Assembly: GCA_964569265.1 (NCBI GenBank)
Contig: CAZMTO010000003.1
Span: 17,424-81,423 of the forward strand
DNA from: Avidehalobacter sp964569265
Lineage (GTDB): Bacteria > Bacillota > Dehalobacteriia > UBA4068 > UBA4997
Direction: 5' to 3'
DNA length: 64,000 nt
Below, piece by piece: positions 51,777 to 59,830 of the stretch. The translations under genes and the position numbers were made by a program. How positions within the stretch are numbered: the first letter of the stretch is position 1; each line of letters opens with the position of its first letter. The notes beneath the pieces were generated by a model. The model had not been told where the DNA came from. It worked only from the letters and a program-made list of their open reading frames with translations, and did not search any database.

Positions 51777-53207
51777 ATGGTTAAAGCTTATACCGAACTG
51801 GTGGCTCAGCAAAAAGAGTTCTTTTTAAAAAGCCCTACCACACATTATTTAAACGGCCGCGGCTACCGTGCCAACAAGTTGGCCGACCTGCGTGATGCCG
51901 TACAAAAATACGAACCCGAACTTTTGCAGGCACTGTATCTGGATTTGGGCAAAAGCGAATACGAAGCTTATACTACCGAGCTGCTGCCGATTTATCAGGA
52001 ATTTAACCAGATATTTTCTAAAAGCGGCAATTGGCTAAAAAGTAAAAAGCTTATGCCGTCTAAGCTTACCATGCACGGGCAGGCCAGTATTCAAAACGAC
52101 CCTAAAGGCTGCGTGCTGATAATTTCTCCGTGGAATTACCCGGTAAATCTGGCCATAATGCCTCTTATATCTGCTATGCTGGCGGGCAATGTCTGCGTAT
52201 TAAAACCGTCGGAACACGCACCGCATACCGCTGCTGTGCTGGAAAAAATGATCAATTCTACCTTTAACCGTGAATACCTGTGCGTGGTAAACGGTGATGC
52301 CGAGGTTGCCAAAGCTCTGCTGGCTGAACCGTTTGATCATATCTTTTTTACCGGCAGCCCGGCTGTAGGCAAGCAGGTTATGGCTGCTGCTGCCAAAAAT
52401 CTGGCTTCGGTAACGCTGGAGCTTGGCGGTAAATCACCGTGCATTGTAACCGACAGCGCCAACATTTATAAATCTGCCAAGGCCATTGTCTGGGCTAAGC
52501 TGCTGAACTGCGGGCAAACCTGTGTGGCACCGGATTATGTGTTGGTGGCCGAAGAACAAAAGGACGCGTTTGTTTCGTCGCTGGCGTTTGCATTCCGCGA
52601 GCTTTACGGTGAAACACCTTTAAAATCTCCGGATTACGGGCGCATTGTTAACCGTGCGCATTTTGACCGCTTAAATGCCTATATTGAGCCGTATCGCGGC
52701 GGCGCCAAGCTGTTTTGCGGCGGGCAGACCGATGCCGAAAATTTAAAAATAGCACCGACTATTTTAACCGATATTGACGTAAACGACCCTTTGATGCAGG
52801 AAGAAATTTTTGGCCCCATATTGGTGGTGCTTACTTACGATAAAGTTATAAACGCCGTGCGCTTTATAAACAGCCGCCCCCAGCCTTTGGCAACCTATCT
52901 GTTTAATACTACGCAGGAAACTACCGAGCTGATAAGCTACAAGCTGCGTTGCGGAGGCCTGTGCATAAACGATACTATGTCGCAGATGATACACCCCGAA
53001 CTGCCCTTTGGCGGCTGCGGTGCCAGCGGTATGGGGCGTTACCACGGCAAGGCCGGCTATTTAGAATTTTCTAATCAGCGGGCGGTGTTTTCGGCACACA
53101 AGCAGCCCAACGAGCTGCGTTTTGCGCCTTATACCGATGCTAAGCTTGCCAAACTTAAACAAACCTTTAAGCTGGGTAAGGGCCTTACCGATAAAAATAT
53201 CCGCTAA
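51777..53207 (+). CDS. class 3-type aldehyde dehydrogenase
   Basis: NAD(P)-dependent aldehyde dehydrogenase of 476 residues, of the shorter class 3/fatty-aldehyde type without the N-terminal extension. Motifs: ISPWNYPVNL, GSPAVGKQVM, the Glu of LELGGKSPCIV and the catalytic Cys in NCGQTCVAPDYV; EEIFGPIL near residue 340. Substrate range cannot be read. ATG 51777 follows GGAGG; an earlier in-frame start has no ribosome site. It has its own promoter and is cut off from the ANTAR gene by a terminator, so a link to nitrogen metabolism rests on position only. Confidence 0.93.
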   Translation: MVKAYTELVAQQKEFFLKSPTTHYLNGRGYRANKLADLRDAVQKYEPELLQALYLDLGKSEYEAYTTELLPIYQEFNQIFSKSGNWLKSKKLMPSKLTMHGQASIQNDPKGCVLIISPWNYPVNLAIMPLISAMLAGNVCVLKPSEHAPHTAAVLEKMINSTFNREYLCVVNGDAEVAKALLAEPFDHIFFTGSPAVGKQVMAAAAKNLASVTLELGGKSPCIVTDSANIYKSAKAIVWAKLLNCGQTCVAPDYVLVAEEQKDAFVSSLAFAFRELYGETPLKSPDYGRIVNRAHFDRLNAYIEPYRGGAKLFCGGQTDAENLKIAPTILTDIDVNDPLMQEEIFGPILVVLTYDKVINAVRFINSRPQPLATYLFNTTQETTELISYKLRCGGLCINDTMSQMIHPELPFGGCGASGMGRYHGKAGYLEFSNQRAVFSAHKQPNELRFAPYTDAKLAKLKQTFKLGKGLTDKNIR

Positions 53208-53228
53208 AATATACGTTAAAAATTATAT

Positions 53229-53279
53229 AATAAGCCTTTCAAATTTGTTTATAATAAGCTTGAAAGGCTTATTTTTTTT
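53229..53279 (+). terminator. terminator of the aldehyde dehydrogenase gene
   Basis: AATAAGCCTTTCAA (53229-53242) pairs perfectly with TTGAAAGGCTTATT (53260-53273), followed by a T run. A long stem with a 17-base loop. Confidence 0.9.
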
Positions 53280-53290
53280 ATAAGAGGTGA

Positions 53291-53725
53291 ATGACGTTGC
53301 ACAGCAAATTACCCCTTGACCTTTGGCAGCTTGCCTGCACCGGCGGCTTTGGTAAGCTTCTGCTGTTGCTTAGCGGTGCTTTAGGCTACGGGTTGATAGA
53401 AATTTTTTGGCGCGGCTGTACACATTGGTCTATGCTTATGGCCGGGGCCGTGTGCTTTTGTATGATAGACGAGCTGGATAAAAATGTAACAGAGCTTGGC
53501 GATTGGAGCAAGGCTTTTTTGGCGGCATTGGCAATAACCGCCGTAGAGTTGGTGACAGGGGTGGTGTTTAATATTTATGGGCACGCCTATGTGTGGGATT
53601 ATTCGGCGCTGCCATATAACTTTATGGGGCAGATTTGCCTGTATTATGCACTTATATGGGTGGGGCTGGCGCGGCTGCTGCTGCCGATAAGACGCTGGCT
53701 GGCTGCCGGACTGCAAAATTTTTAA
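53291..53725 (+). CDS. small membrane protein of the CmpB-like family (putative ABC-transporter type IV)
   Basis: 144-residue membrane protein with four predicted helices. It shows the conserved features of the family named ABC_trans_CmpB: YGLIEIFWRGCTHWSM, ELVTGVVFN and WDYSALPYNFMGQICLYY. The family's real role is unknown. AGAGGTGA lies so close to the ATG at 53291 that the TTG at 53297 may be the true start, a difference of two residues. It stands between two strong transcription signals. A distant relative lies at 61706-62245. Confidence 0.82.
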   Translation: MTLHSKLPLDLWQLACTGGFGKLLLLLSGALGYGLIEIFWRGCTHWSMLMAGAVCFCMIDELDKNVTELGDWSKAFLAALAITAVELVTGVVFNIYGHAYVWDYSALPYNFMGQICLYYALIWVGLARLLLPIRRWLAAGLQNF

Positions 53726-53744
53726 TGATGTTAAGCAAAAACCC

Positions 53745-53773
53745 TTGACACACTTGCCAAGATGCGGTATAAT
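53745..53773 (+). promoter_or_regulatory. consensus sigma-70 promoter of ylxM-ffh
   Basis: TTGACA (53745-53750), 17-base spacer, TATAAT (53768-53773): both boxes are perfect, the best promoter in the window. CTTGACACA over the -35 box has an inverted copy TGTGTCAAG at 53785-53793. Confidence 0.9.
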
Positions 53774-53799
53774 AGCATAGTTGCTGTGTCAAGTAAATT

Positions 53800-53817
53800 A
53801 TCTTGATAGCACAAGAT
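53800..53817 (+). other. hairpin in the ylxM leader
   Basis: ATCTTG-ATAGCA-CAAGAT, a perfect six-pair stem with a six-base loop. Its left arm can pair instead with TCAAG at 53789-53793, giving two exclusive folds. Confidence 0.5.
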
Positions 53818-53840
53818 GAGTCAGGTAGGGTGATGATCCA

Positions 53841-54176
53841 ATGGATAAGCTGGGCAAAAAGCTGTTGCTGTTTGATGTTTACGGCTCGCTGTTAACAGAA
53901 AAGCAACGTCAGGCAATGTCTTTAGCTTATAACGAGGATCTTTCCTTAGGAGAAATTGCCGCTATGCAGGGCATAAGCCGTCAGGCTGTTTTTGATGCCA
54001 TACGCCGCGGTGAGGAGCTTTTGGAAAGCTACGACGAAAAGCTGGGGCTGGTTGCCCGCGGCAGCTTAGAACAGGCTGCCTACCGGGAGCTTTGTCTGGC
54101 TGAGGCTAATGCCGATTGGCAGTTGGTAGCCAATGCCCGCAAAAAGCTGGCCGCCTTAAGCAGCGACGATAAATAA
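53841..54176 (+). CDS. ylxM: YlxM-type helix-turn-helix protein of the SRP operon
   Basis: 111-residue UPF0122 protein with a sigma-70 region 4-like helix-turn-helix (LSLGEIAAMQGISRQAVFDAIRRGEELLESYDEKLGL at about 35-72). YlxM proteins accompany ffh and are linked to signal-recognition-particle function; a DNA or RNA target is not established. Transcribed from a consensus promoter; ffh follows after 19 bases. ATG with GTAGGGTGAT. Confidence 0.93.
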   Translation: MDKLGKKLLLFDVYGSLLTEKQRQAMSLAYNEDLSLGEIAAMQGISRQAVFDAIRRGEELLESYDEKLGLVARGSLEQAAYRELCLAEANADWQLVANARKKLAALSSDDK

Positions 54177-54195
54177 ACAAAAGTGGGGTGAGCCA

Positions 54196-55608
54196 ATGGC
54201 CGTATTCAGCAGCTTAGCTGATAAATTACAGGATACCTTTAAAAAGCTAACCGGCAAGGGCAAACTGACCGAAGCCGACATCAACGAGGCAATGCGAACC
54301 GTCCGTATGGCTCTGTTAGAAGCTGACGTTAGCTACAAGGTGGTTAAGGATTTTGTAGCCACCGTTAAAGAACGTTCGGTGGGTGCCGAGATTTTAGAAA
54401 GTTTAACCCCCGGCCAGCAGGTTGTTAAAATAGTACACGAAGAACTGACCAAGCTTATGGGGGCAGAAAATGCCGCTATCAATATGGCAGAAAAGCCGCC
54501 GACGATTATTATGATGGCCGGTTTGCAGGGTTCGGGTAAAACTACATCTGCTGCCAAAATTGCCAACCTGTTCAAAAAAAAGGGGCGCCGCCCGCTGTTG
54601 GTAGCCGGTGATATTTATCGCCCGGCCGCTATTAAACAGTTGCAGGTTTTGGGTGAACAAACCGGCATACCGGTGTTTAGCCTTGGTGATAAAGTAAGCC
54701 CGGTAGAAATTGCCCGCCAGGGTGTGGCACACGCTGTAGCCAACCACAATGACCTTGTGCTGATAGATACCGCCGGACGCCTGCATATTGACGAAGCGCT
54801 GATGCAGGAGCTTAAGGATATCAAAGCTACTGTTGCCCCGCACGAAATTTTGCTGGTTATAGATTCGATGGCCGGCCAGGATGCCATTAAGGTAGCCGAA
54901 ACCTTTAACGCCGAGCTGGAAATTGATGGTTTGGTGCTTACCAAGATGGACGGCGATACCCGCGGTGGTGCGGCACTGTCGGCTAAGGCAGTTACCGGCA
55001 AGCCGATTAAATTTGTCGGTATGGGAGAAAAGCTTGACGCTATGGAGCCTTTTTATCCCGACCGTATGGCATCGCGTATTTTGGGTATGGGCGATGTTTT
55101 GACCCTGATTGAAAAAGCGCAGGAAGCTATTGACGAAAAAAAGGCGCAGGAGCTGGAAAGCAAAATGCGCACATCTACCTTTACGTTAGATGATTTTCTC
55201 GATCAATTGGCTGAAATACGCAAAATGGGTAACGTAAAAGATATGCTTGCTATGCTCCCCGGAGTAGGCAACAAGCTTAAAGATATAGAATTTGATGAAA
55301 AGGAATTGCGCAAGGTAGAATCTATCGTACTTTCGATGACTAAGGCCGAGCGCCAAAACCCGGACATCATCAATGCTTCTCGCAAGCGGCGCATTGCAGC
55401 CGGCGCCGGCGTGCAGGTTATGCAGGTAAACAGGCTGCTGCATCAGTTTGAAGATATGCGCAAGCTTATGAAAAAGCTGGTAAGTGAAGGCAAAATAAAG
55501 CCAGACCGCGTACATAAGCCGCGCAACAAAAAAGGCAAGGGCGGCGGTGCCAAAGCTTCGGTGCGGCGCAGTGCCATTAACAGTATGATGTCTAAGTTCT
55601 TCAAATAA
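54196..55608 (+). CDS. ffh: signal recognition particle GTPase Ffh
   Basis: 470-residue protein subunit of the signal recognition particle, which delivers nascent membrane proteins to SecYEG. N domain to about residue 90, G domain with GLQGSGKT at 109-116, DTAGRLHIDEAL and TKMDGDTRGGAALS, and a Met-rich M domain from about 325 that binds 4.5S RNA and signal sequences. The tail is Lys-rich (KGKGGGAKAS). GGGGTGAG precedes the ATG. No 4.5S RNA gene was recognised in the window. Confidence 0.97.
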   Translation: MAVFSSLADKLQDTFKKLTGKGKLTEADINEAMRTVRMALLEADVSYKVVKDFVATVKERSVGAEILESLTPGQQVVKIVHEELTKLMGAENAAINMAEKPPTIIMMAGLQGSGKTTSAAKIANLFKKKGRRPLLVAGDIYRPAAIKQLQVLGEQTGIPVFSLGDKVSPVEIARQGVAHAVANHNDLVLIDTAGRLHIDEALMQELKDIKATVAPHEILLVIDSMAGQDAIKVAETFNAELEIDGLVLTKMDGDTRGGAALSAKAVTGKPIKFVGMGEKLDAMEPFYPDRMASRILGMGDVLTLIEKAQEAIDEKKAQELESKMRTSTFTLDDFLDQLAEIRKMGNVKDMLAMLPGVGNKLKDIEFDEKELRKVESIVLSMTKAERQNPDIINASRKRRIAAGAGVQVMQVNRLLHQFEDMRKLMKKLVSEGKIKPDRVHKPRNKKGKGGGAKASVRRSAINSMMSKFFK

Positions 55609-55665
55609 TTCAGTCAACACATTTTAATTTATTTATACAGATATCTTTTTGGGGAGGTGAAATCA

Positions 55666-55923
55666 ATGGCAACTAAAATTCGTCTGCGTCGTATGGGCGC
55701 TAAAAAGGCTCCGTTTTATCGTGTAGTTGTTGCGGATTCCCGCAGCCCTCGTGACGGTCGTTTTATCGAAGAGATCGGTTATTACAACCCGATTTCCGAG
55801 CCGACTGAGATCAACATCAACGAGGAAAAGGCTCTTAAGTGGTTGGCTTGCGGCGCTGAGCCGTCTGAAACCGTTAAGAATTTGCTTAAAACTACCGGTA
55901 TTTGGGCAAAGCGCAGCAAATAA
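55666..55923 (+). CDS. rpsP: ribosomal protein bS16
   Basis: Small-subunit ribosomal protein of 85 residues. The N-terminus MATKIRLRRMGAKKAPFYR, then VVADSRSPRDGRFIEEIGYYNP, is typical. Start 55666 follows GGGGAGGTGA; an in-frame ATG nine bases earlier overlaps that site. Codon use is strongly biased toward favoured codons. Place in the string ffh-rpsP-khpA-rimM-trmD is conserved in Firmicutes. Confidence 0.98.
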   Translation: MATKIRLRRMGAKKAPFYRVVVADSRSPRDGRFIEEIGYYNPISEPTEININEEKALKWLACGAEPSETVKNLLKTTGIWAKRSK

Positions 55924-55965
55924 TGTCTGAATAAGTATAGTCAATGCATAAGGAGATAAACTATT

Positions 55966-56196
55966 ATGAAAGAATTGATTGAACACATAGCAAAATCTCT
56001 TGTGACTCAACCGGATTCAGTCGAAGTTGTAGAAACCGTTAAGGATAACCGCACCGTACACCTGGAGCTGCACACAGCCAAGGAAGATATGGGTAAGGTT
56101 ATTGGCAAGCAGGGGCGTATTGCCAAGGCTATGCGTACAGTTTTAAAGGCTGCCGCTACCACCGAAGGCAAAAAAGCCAATCTGGATATTGTTTAA
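55966..56196 (+). CDS. khpA: KH-domain RNA-binding protein KhpA
   Basis: 76-residue single KH domain (formerly UPF0109/YlqC). The RNA-gripping loop GKQG lies in VIGKQGRIAKAMRTVLKAAA. KhpA works with KhpB in RNA binding that affects cell division and envelope growth in streptococci. ATG with AAGGAG, 42 bases after rpsP. Confidence 0.95.
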   Translation: MKELIEHIAKSLVTQPDSVEVVETVKDNRTVHLELHTAKEDMGKVIGKQGRIAKAMRTVLKAAATTEGKKANLDIV

Positions 56197-56260
56197 TTTA
56201 ATAGGTATCGGTCACGATATAATTAAAAAAACCGAACGGTTTGCAGCGATGCTTAATTTG

Positions 56261-56290
56261 GCAGGAGAGTCTTTGTGCAGGCTCTCCTGC
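56261..56290 (+). promoter_or_regulatory. ribosome-site-masking hairpin in the rimM leader
   Basis: GCAGGAGAG (56261-56269) pairs perfectly with CTCTCCTGC (56282-56290). The left arm contains a good Shine-Dalgarno, AGGAGAG, placed 5 bases before an in-frame GTG at 56275, so the stem would hide it. A small AAACC-GAAC-GGTTT stem lies just upstream at 56229-56242. Confidence 0.6.
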
Positions 56291-56316
56291 TTATGTTATT
56301 AAAGGAGCAAATTTTT

Positions 56317-56832
56317 ATGACAGATAAAATGATCAACGTGGGCGAAATAACCGGCGCGCATGGCATAAAAGGGCAGGTAAAGGTAGCTTCGCTTACCGAT
56401 TTTCCGGATATTCGCTTTGCACCGGGCAGCAAGTTATATTCTGATAAGCTGTATAAAACAGTGCAGGTAACGTCAAGCAGTGTACACAAGGGGCTTTATT
56501 TGGTAGGTTTGTCCGATATCAACGACCGTGATACGGCACAAAGCCTGCTGCACAGCTATTTGCAGGTATCAATAAACGATTTGCCGCCCCTGCCGGACGG
56601 TGAGTATTATCATTTTCAACTGGTGGGCTTGCAGGTATACGAAGCCGACCGCCTGCTTGGTGAAATTACCGAGGTTATGCAAACCGGTGCCAACGATGTT
56701 TATGTTATTAAGGCACCCGCCGGGCAAAAGCCTGCCGAAATTTTGCTGCCCGCTTTAAAACACTGCATTTTAGGCGTAGATTTAGCTGCCGGCAAAATGT
56801 CGGTAAAAATACCGGAGGGGCTTATCGACTGA
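56317..56832 (+). CDS. rimM: ribosome maturation factor RimM
   Basis: 171-residue 16S processing factor. N-terminal RimM domain (INVGEITGAHGIKGQVKV), then PRC-barrel-like C-terminal domain (HFQLVGLQVYEADRLLGEITEVMQTGANDVYVIK). ATG 56317 follows AAAGGAG and gives the usual N-terminus; a GTG 42 bases earlier is in frame and has its own ribosome site inside a hairpin. The stop overlaps the start of trmD by one base. Confidence 0.95.
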   Translation: MTDKMINVGEITGAHGIKGQVKVASLTDFPDIRFAPGSKLYSDKLYKTVQVTSSSVHKGLYLVGLSDINDRDTAQSLLHSYLQVSINDLPPLPDGEYYHFQLVGLQVYEADRLLGEITEVMQTGANDVYVIKAPAGQKPAEILLPALKHCILGVDLAAGKMSVKIPEGLID

Positions 56833-58121
56833 TGCGTATTGATATTTTAACACTGTTTCCGGATATGTTTGCCCCCTTGCAGGAAAGTATTGTGGCCCGT
56901 GCGGTAAAAAAGCAGGTAGTGCAGCTTAACATAAAAAATATACGCGACTACACCGGCCCCAAGCACGGCCTTACTGATGATAAGCTTTACGGCGGCGGGG
57001 CAGGTATGGTGATGAAACCGGAGCCGCTTTTTGAGGCAGTGGCAGACTTAAAGCAAACGCCCAACGCCCGCGTGGTTATAACCAGCCCTGCCGGGCGCGT
57101 GTTTGACCAACAGGCTGCTGCCGAGCTGAGCCGGGCTGAGCAGGTAATTTTTATTTGCGGCCATTACGAAGGTATTGACCAGCGGGTAGAAGATGCGCTG
57201 GCCACCGATGTTTTTTCTATCGGGGATTATGTGCTTACCGGCGGTGAGCTGCCGGCAATGGTTATGGCAGATTCGGTTATAAGGCTGCTGCCGGGTGCTT
57301 TGGGCAAGGATGAATCCAGCGAGGATGAAAGCTTTAGCGAAGGTTTGCTGGAATACCCCCAATATACACGCCCGCCGGAATTTATGGGTATGCAGGTGCC
57401 GGCCGAGCTGCAAGGCGGCAACCACGCCGAAATAAACCGTTGGCGCCGCGAACAAAGCATACGCCGCACCTTTGCTCGCCGCCCGGAACTTTTGGCCAAA
57501 GCACCGCTTACCGACACTGATTTGCAGCTTATACACAGCCTGCAAGCCGAAACCACCGGCCACCCCAAGGTATGGTTATCGCTGGTGCATTACCCGGTTT
57601 ACAACAAAAAAGCCGAGGTTGTAAATACCTCGGTAACCAATTTGGATATACACGATATTGCCCGTGCCGCCGCTACTTTTGGGCTTTGCGGCTATTATCT
57701 GGTGCAGCCTGCGCCTGCCCAGCAGGAGCTTATATCGACGCTGCTTAAACACTGGCAATACGGCTTTGGTGCCCGTTATAACCCCGACCGTCATCGGGCG
57801 TTATCGGCCATAAAGCTTACCGAAAGCATTGAAGCGGCGGTGGCAGATATCACGGCACAGTGCGGCGAAGCACCGGAAATTATCGTGACATCAGCCAAGC
57901 CGCACGCTAAAATGCGCGGATATGACGAAATGCGGCAGTTGATAAAGCAAAGCAACAAGCCATACTTGCTGATGTTTGGCACCGGCTGGGGATTAACCGA
58001 CGAAATTATGAACAGTGCCGACCATATTTTGCGGCCCATTTATGGCGTAAGTGATTATAACCATTTGTCTGTGCGCAGCGCTGTATCAATTATTTTAGAC
58101 CGTTTGTTTGGCGAACGTTAG
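56832..58121 (+). CDS. trmD: tRNA (guanine-N1)-methyltransferase TrmD fused to a second SPOUT methyltransferase domain
   Basis: 429 residues, nearly twice the usual TrmD length. Residues 1 to about 245 are complete TrmD, which methylates G37 of tRNA: LTLFPDMFAPL, YGGGAGMVMKPEP, CGHYEGIDQRVED, SIGDYVLTGGELPA, NHAEINRWRREQ. From about 250 to the end is an RNA_Me_trans domain, a separate SPOUT family (SLVHYPVYNKKAEVV, then FGTGWGLTDEIMNSAD). In related bacteria, to my knowledge, that domain is normally its own gene directly after trmD. No stop or frameshift signal is seen between the parts. It converges with the LysM gene and overlaps its stop by four bases. Confidence 0.94.
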   Translation: MRIDILTLFPDMFAPLQESIVARAVKKQVVQLNIKNIRDYTGPKHGLTDDKLYGGGAGMVMKPEPLFEAVADLKQTPNARVVITSPAGRVFDQQAAAELSRAEQVIFICGHYEGIDQRVEDALATDVFSIGDYVLTGGELPAMVMADSVIRLLPGALGKDESSEDESFSEGLLEYPQYTRPPEFMGMQVPAELQGGNHAEINRWRREQSIRRTFARRPELLAKAPLTDTDLQLIHSLQAETTGHPKVWLSLVHYPVYNKKAEVVNTSVTNLDIHDIARAAATFGLCGYYLVQPAPAQQELISTLLKHWQYGFGARYNPDRHRALSAIKLTESIEAAVADITAQCGEAPEIIVTSAKPHAKMRGYDEMRQLIKQSNKPYLLMFGTGWGLTDEIMNSADHILRPIYGVSDYNHLSVRSAVSIILDRLFGER

Positions 58122-58630
58122 TCTAATTTGCGGCCGCAGGTGGGGCAATACCTTATGCCGGTATTATTAAGCCCGTGCAGATTTATGCTGCTTTTGGCCC
58201 GCGGTATAAAAATTTTGTCACCGGGGTATATCATATCCGGGTTTTGAATTTGCGGGTTTACCTGCATAATTTCTTTAATACTTAAATCAAAGCACTTGGC
58301 AAGCTGATATATGTTATCGTCCTTTTTTATCACATATATCAGCGGCCGGGGCAGCTCTCTAAGCTCGGCGCATAAAGCATCGCGTGCGGCATCATCCATA
58401 CCGGTAAGCGGCTCGTCATTTTCTATCTGCACAGGCGGCTGGCCGGGGCGTACCGGCGGCGGTACAGCTTCTGCCGTGCAGCCTTGCGGCAAATTTATGC
58501 GTTGCCCTACAGTAATGTTGTTCGGGTTAGAAATCTGCGGGTTAGCGGCCAAAAGCTCCTGCAAGCTGCACCCATGGGCCTGCGATATCGACCAAAGGCT
58601 GTCACCCGGCTGAATTATATGGTAATTCAT
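58118..58630 (-). CDS. two-LysM protein with C-terminal zinc-ribbon-like end
   Basis: 170-residue protein with LysM repeats at about 3-48 (YHIIQPGDSLWSISQAHGCSLQEL) and 97-143 (YVIKKDDNIYQLAKCFDLS), joined by a Pro-rich linker. It ends in GIRYCPTCGRKLD, half of a zinc ribbon. No signal peptide or membrane helix is visible, so export by the Sec route is not supported; LysM would otherwise bind peptidoglycan. ATG behind AAGGAGG. Function not known. Confidence 0.82.
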   Translation of the reverse strand: MNYHIIQPGDSLWSISQAHGCSLQELLAANPQISNPNNITVGQRINLPQGCTAEAVPPPVRPGQPPVQIENDEPLTGMDDAARDALCAELRELPRPLIYVIKKDDNIYQLAKCFDLSIKEIMQVNPQIQNPDMIYPGDKIFIPRAKSSINLHGLNNTGIRYCPTCGRKLD

Positions 58631-58756
58631 AATGTTCCTCCTTGCGGCTGTGGCTTAATATACACTATTGTATTTGCCGCATTTGCCGGTGGTGACAAAA
58701 TCTGCCAAAAAAACGGCATAAATTTATAATTTTTTTTACCGTAAACCATTTTACAT

Positions 58757-58785
58757 TTGCAAAAAAGTGTGTTATGCTGTATAAT
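58757..58785 (+). promoter_or_regulatory. promoter of the YlbF-family gene
   Basis: TTGCAA (58757-58762), 17-base spacer, TATAAT (58780-58785). The 229-base spacer to the divergent LysM gene holds nothing else that I can name. Confidence 0.7.
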
Positions 58786-58859
58786 ATTTGATGTATAGGC
58801 AGGTTACTGTATCTGCCGAAAATTTTGCGTATTAGTGTAGTGTTTAAGAGGTTTTAGCT

Positions 58860-59297
58860 ATGGATAAGCACGAAAACAGTTGTCAAGCTGATATTTTTAA
58901 AACTGCCAATCATCTGGCCGACCTTTTGCGTGCCTGCCCGGAATATACCCGCTATATGGACGCTAAGGAACGCCTGCTTAATGACCCTGTTAACAAAAAT
59001 ATTTTAGATGATTTGCGCCAAAAACAGCTTGCATTAGAAAATATTAACAGTACCGATGAAGAACTGGCCAAGCAGGAAAAATTTATTGACGATTTTATGA
59101 TGTCGATAGCGCTTAACCCGGTGGTGAACGATTTTTTGAACGCCGAATATAACTTTGGCCGCATTATAGACCACCTGAGCGATATCTTTGAACAGATTTT
59201 TCCTGATGATGAACAGCAGGATGATTTGGCCTTTGCCGCGCCGGAGGTTGCAACAGCCGACGGCGGCGTTGGGGGAGAGATGACCTACATAAACTAA
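58860..59297 (+). CDS. YlbF/YmcA family protein
   Basis: 145-residue, mainly helical protein of the Com_YlbF family (DUF964). Helical core ANHLADLLRACPEYTRYMDAKERL, then QKQLALENINSTDEELAKQEKF and NPVVNDFLNAEYNFGRIIDHLSDIF. In Bacillus, YlbF, YmcA and YaaT form the Y-complex that affects RNase Y and mRNA maturation. The acidic tail lacks the cysteines that hold Fe-S clusters in the Bacillus proteins. ATG with AAGAGG. Confidence 0.87.
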   Translation: MDKHENSCQADIFKTANHLADLLRACPEYTRYMDAKERLLNDPVNKNILDDLRQKQLALENINSTDEELAKQEKFIDDFMMSIALNPVVNDFLNAEYNFGRIIDHLSDIFEQIFPDDEQQDDLAFAAPEVATADGGVGGEMTYIN

Positions 59298-59345
59298 AAG
59301 GTCTGGGTAACATAATTTGCAGCATTTTTATTTAAGGTAATTTTT

Positions 59346-59783
59346 ATGGAAAACACTAACAGTCGGCAGGCAGCCGAACTTATGCCGCCTTCGGCACAAC
59401 GTATGACCCGTCAGCGGGCAGCCATTATCAATATGCTGATGAACTCAGTCGACCACCCTACGGCTGAAGAAATTCACGCTGCGGTAAAGGCCGAGCTGCC
59501 GGATATCAGCATTGGCACGGTTTATCGCAACCTGCAAATGCTGCTGTCAGAAGGTATGATACAGGAAATTTCTGTCAGCAAGTCCGGTTCCCGGTTCGAC
59601 GGCAACCGCCAACCGCACAGCCATTTTTTCTGTCAGTGCTGCGGCCGGGTGTATGATGTTCCGTCTTACAGTGCCCCGCCGATACCGGAGGATGTGCAGG
59701 AGCAAATTCCCGGCAGGCTGCATTTTCAACGGACGGACTTTTTTGGTGTTTGTAACGGCTGTATAGCAAAACAAAATGCTTAA
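59346..59783 (+). CDS. Fur-family metal or peroxide regulator (PerR-like)
   Basis: 145-residue Fur-family repressor. Winged helix with RMTRQRAAIINMLMNSVDHPTAEEI and the recognition segment SIGTVYRNLQMLLSEG; dimer domain with PHSHFFCQCCGRVYDV and C-terminal FFGVCNGC, giving the two CXXC pairs of the structural zinc site. The His-rich loop fits PerR or Fur; regulated metal cannot be told. An N-terminal extension of about 15 residues precedes the fold. It lies between the YlbF and TPR genes, same strand. Confidence 0.93.
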   Translation: MENTNSRQAAELMPPSAQRMTRQRAAIINMLMNSVDHPTAEEIHAAVKAELPDISIGTVYRNLQMLLSEGMIQEISVSKSGSRFDGNRQPHSHFFCQCCGRVYDVPSYSAPPIPEDVQEQIPGRLHFQRTDFFGVCNGCIAKQNA

Positions 59784-59830
59784 CTGCCGCCGCTAAATTT
59801 TAAACAGATAAATGTTTGGAGGAATTATTG

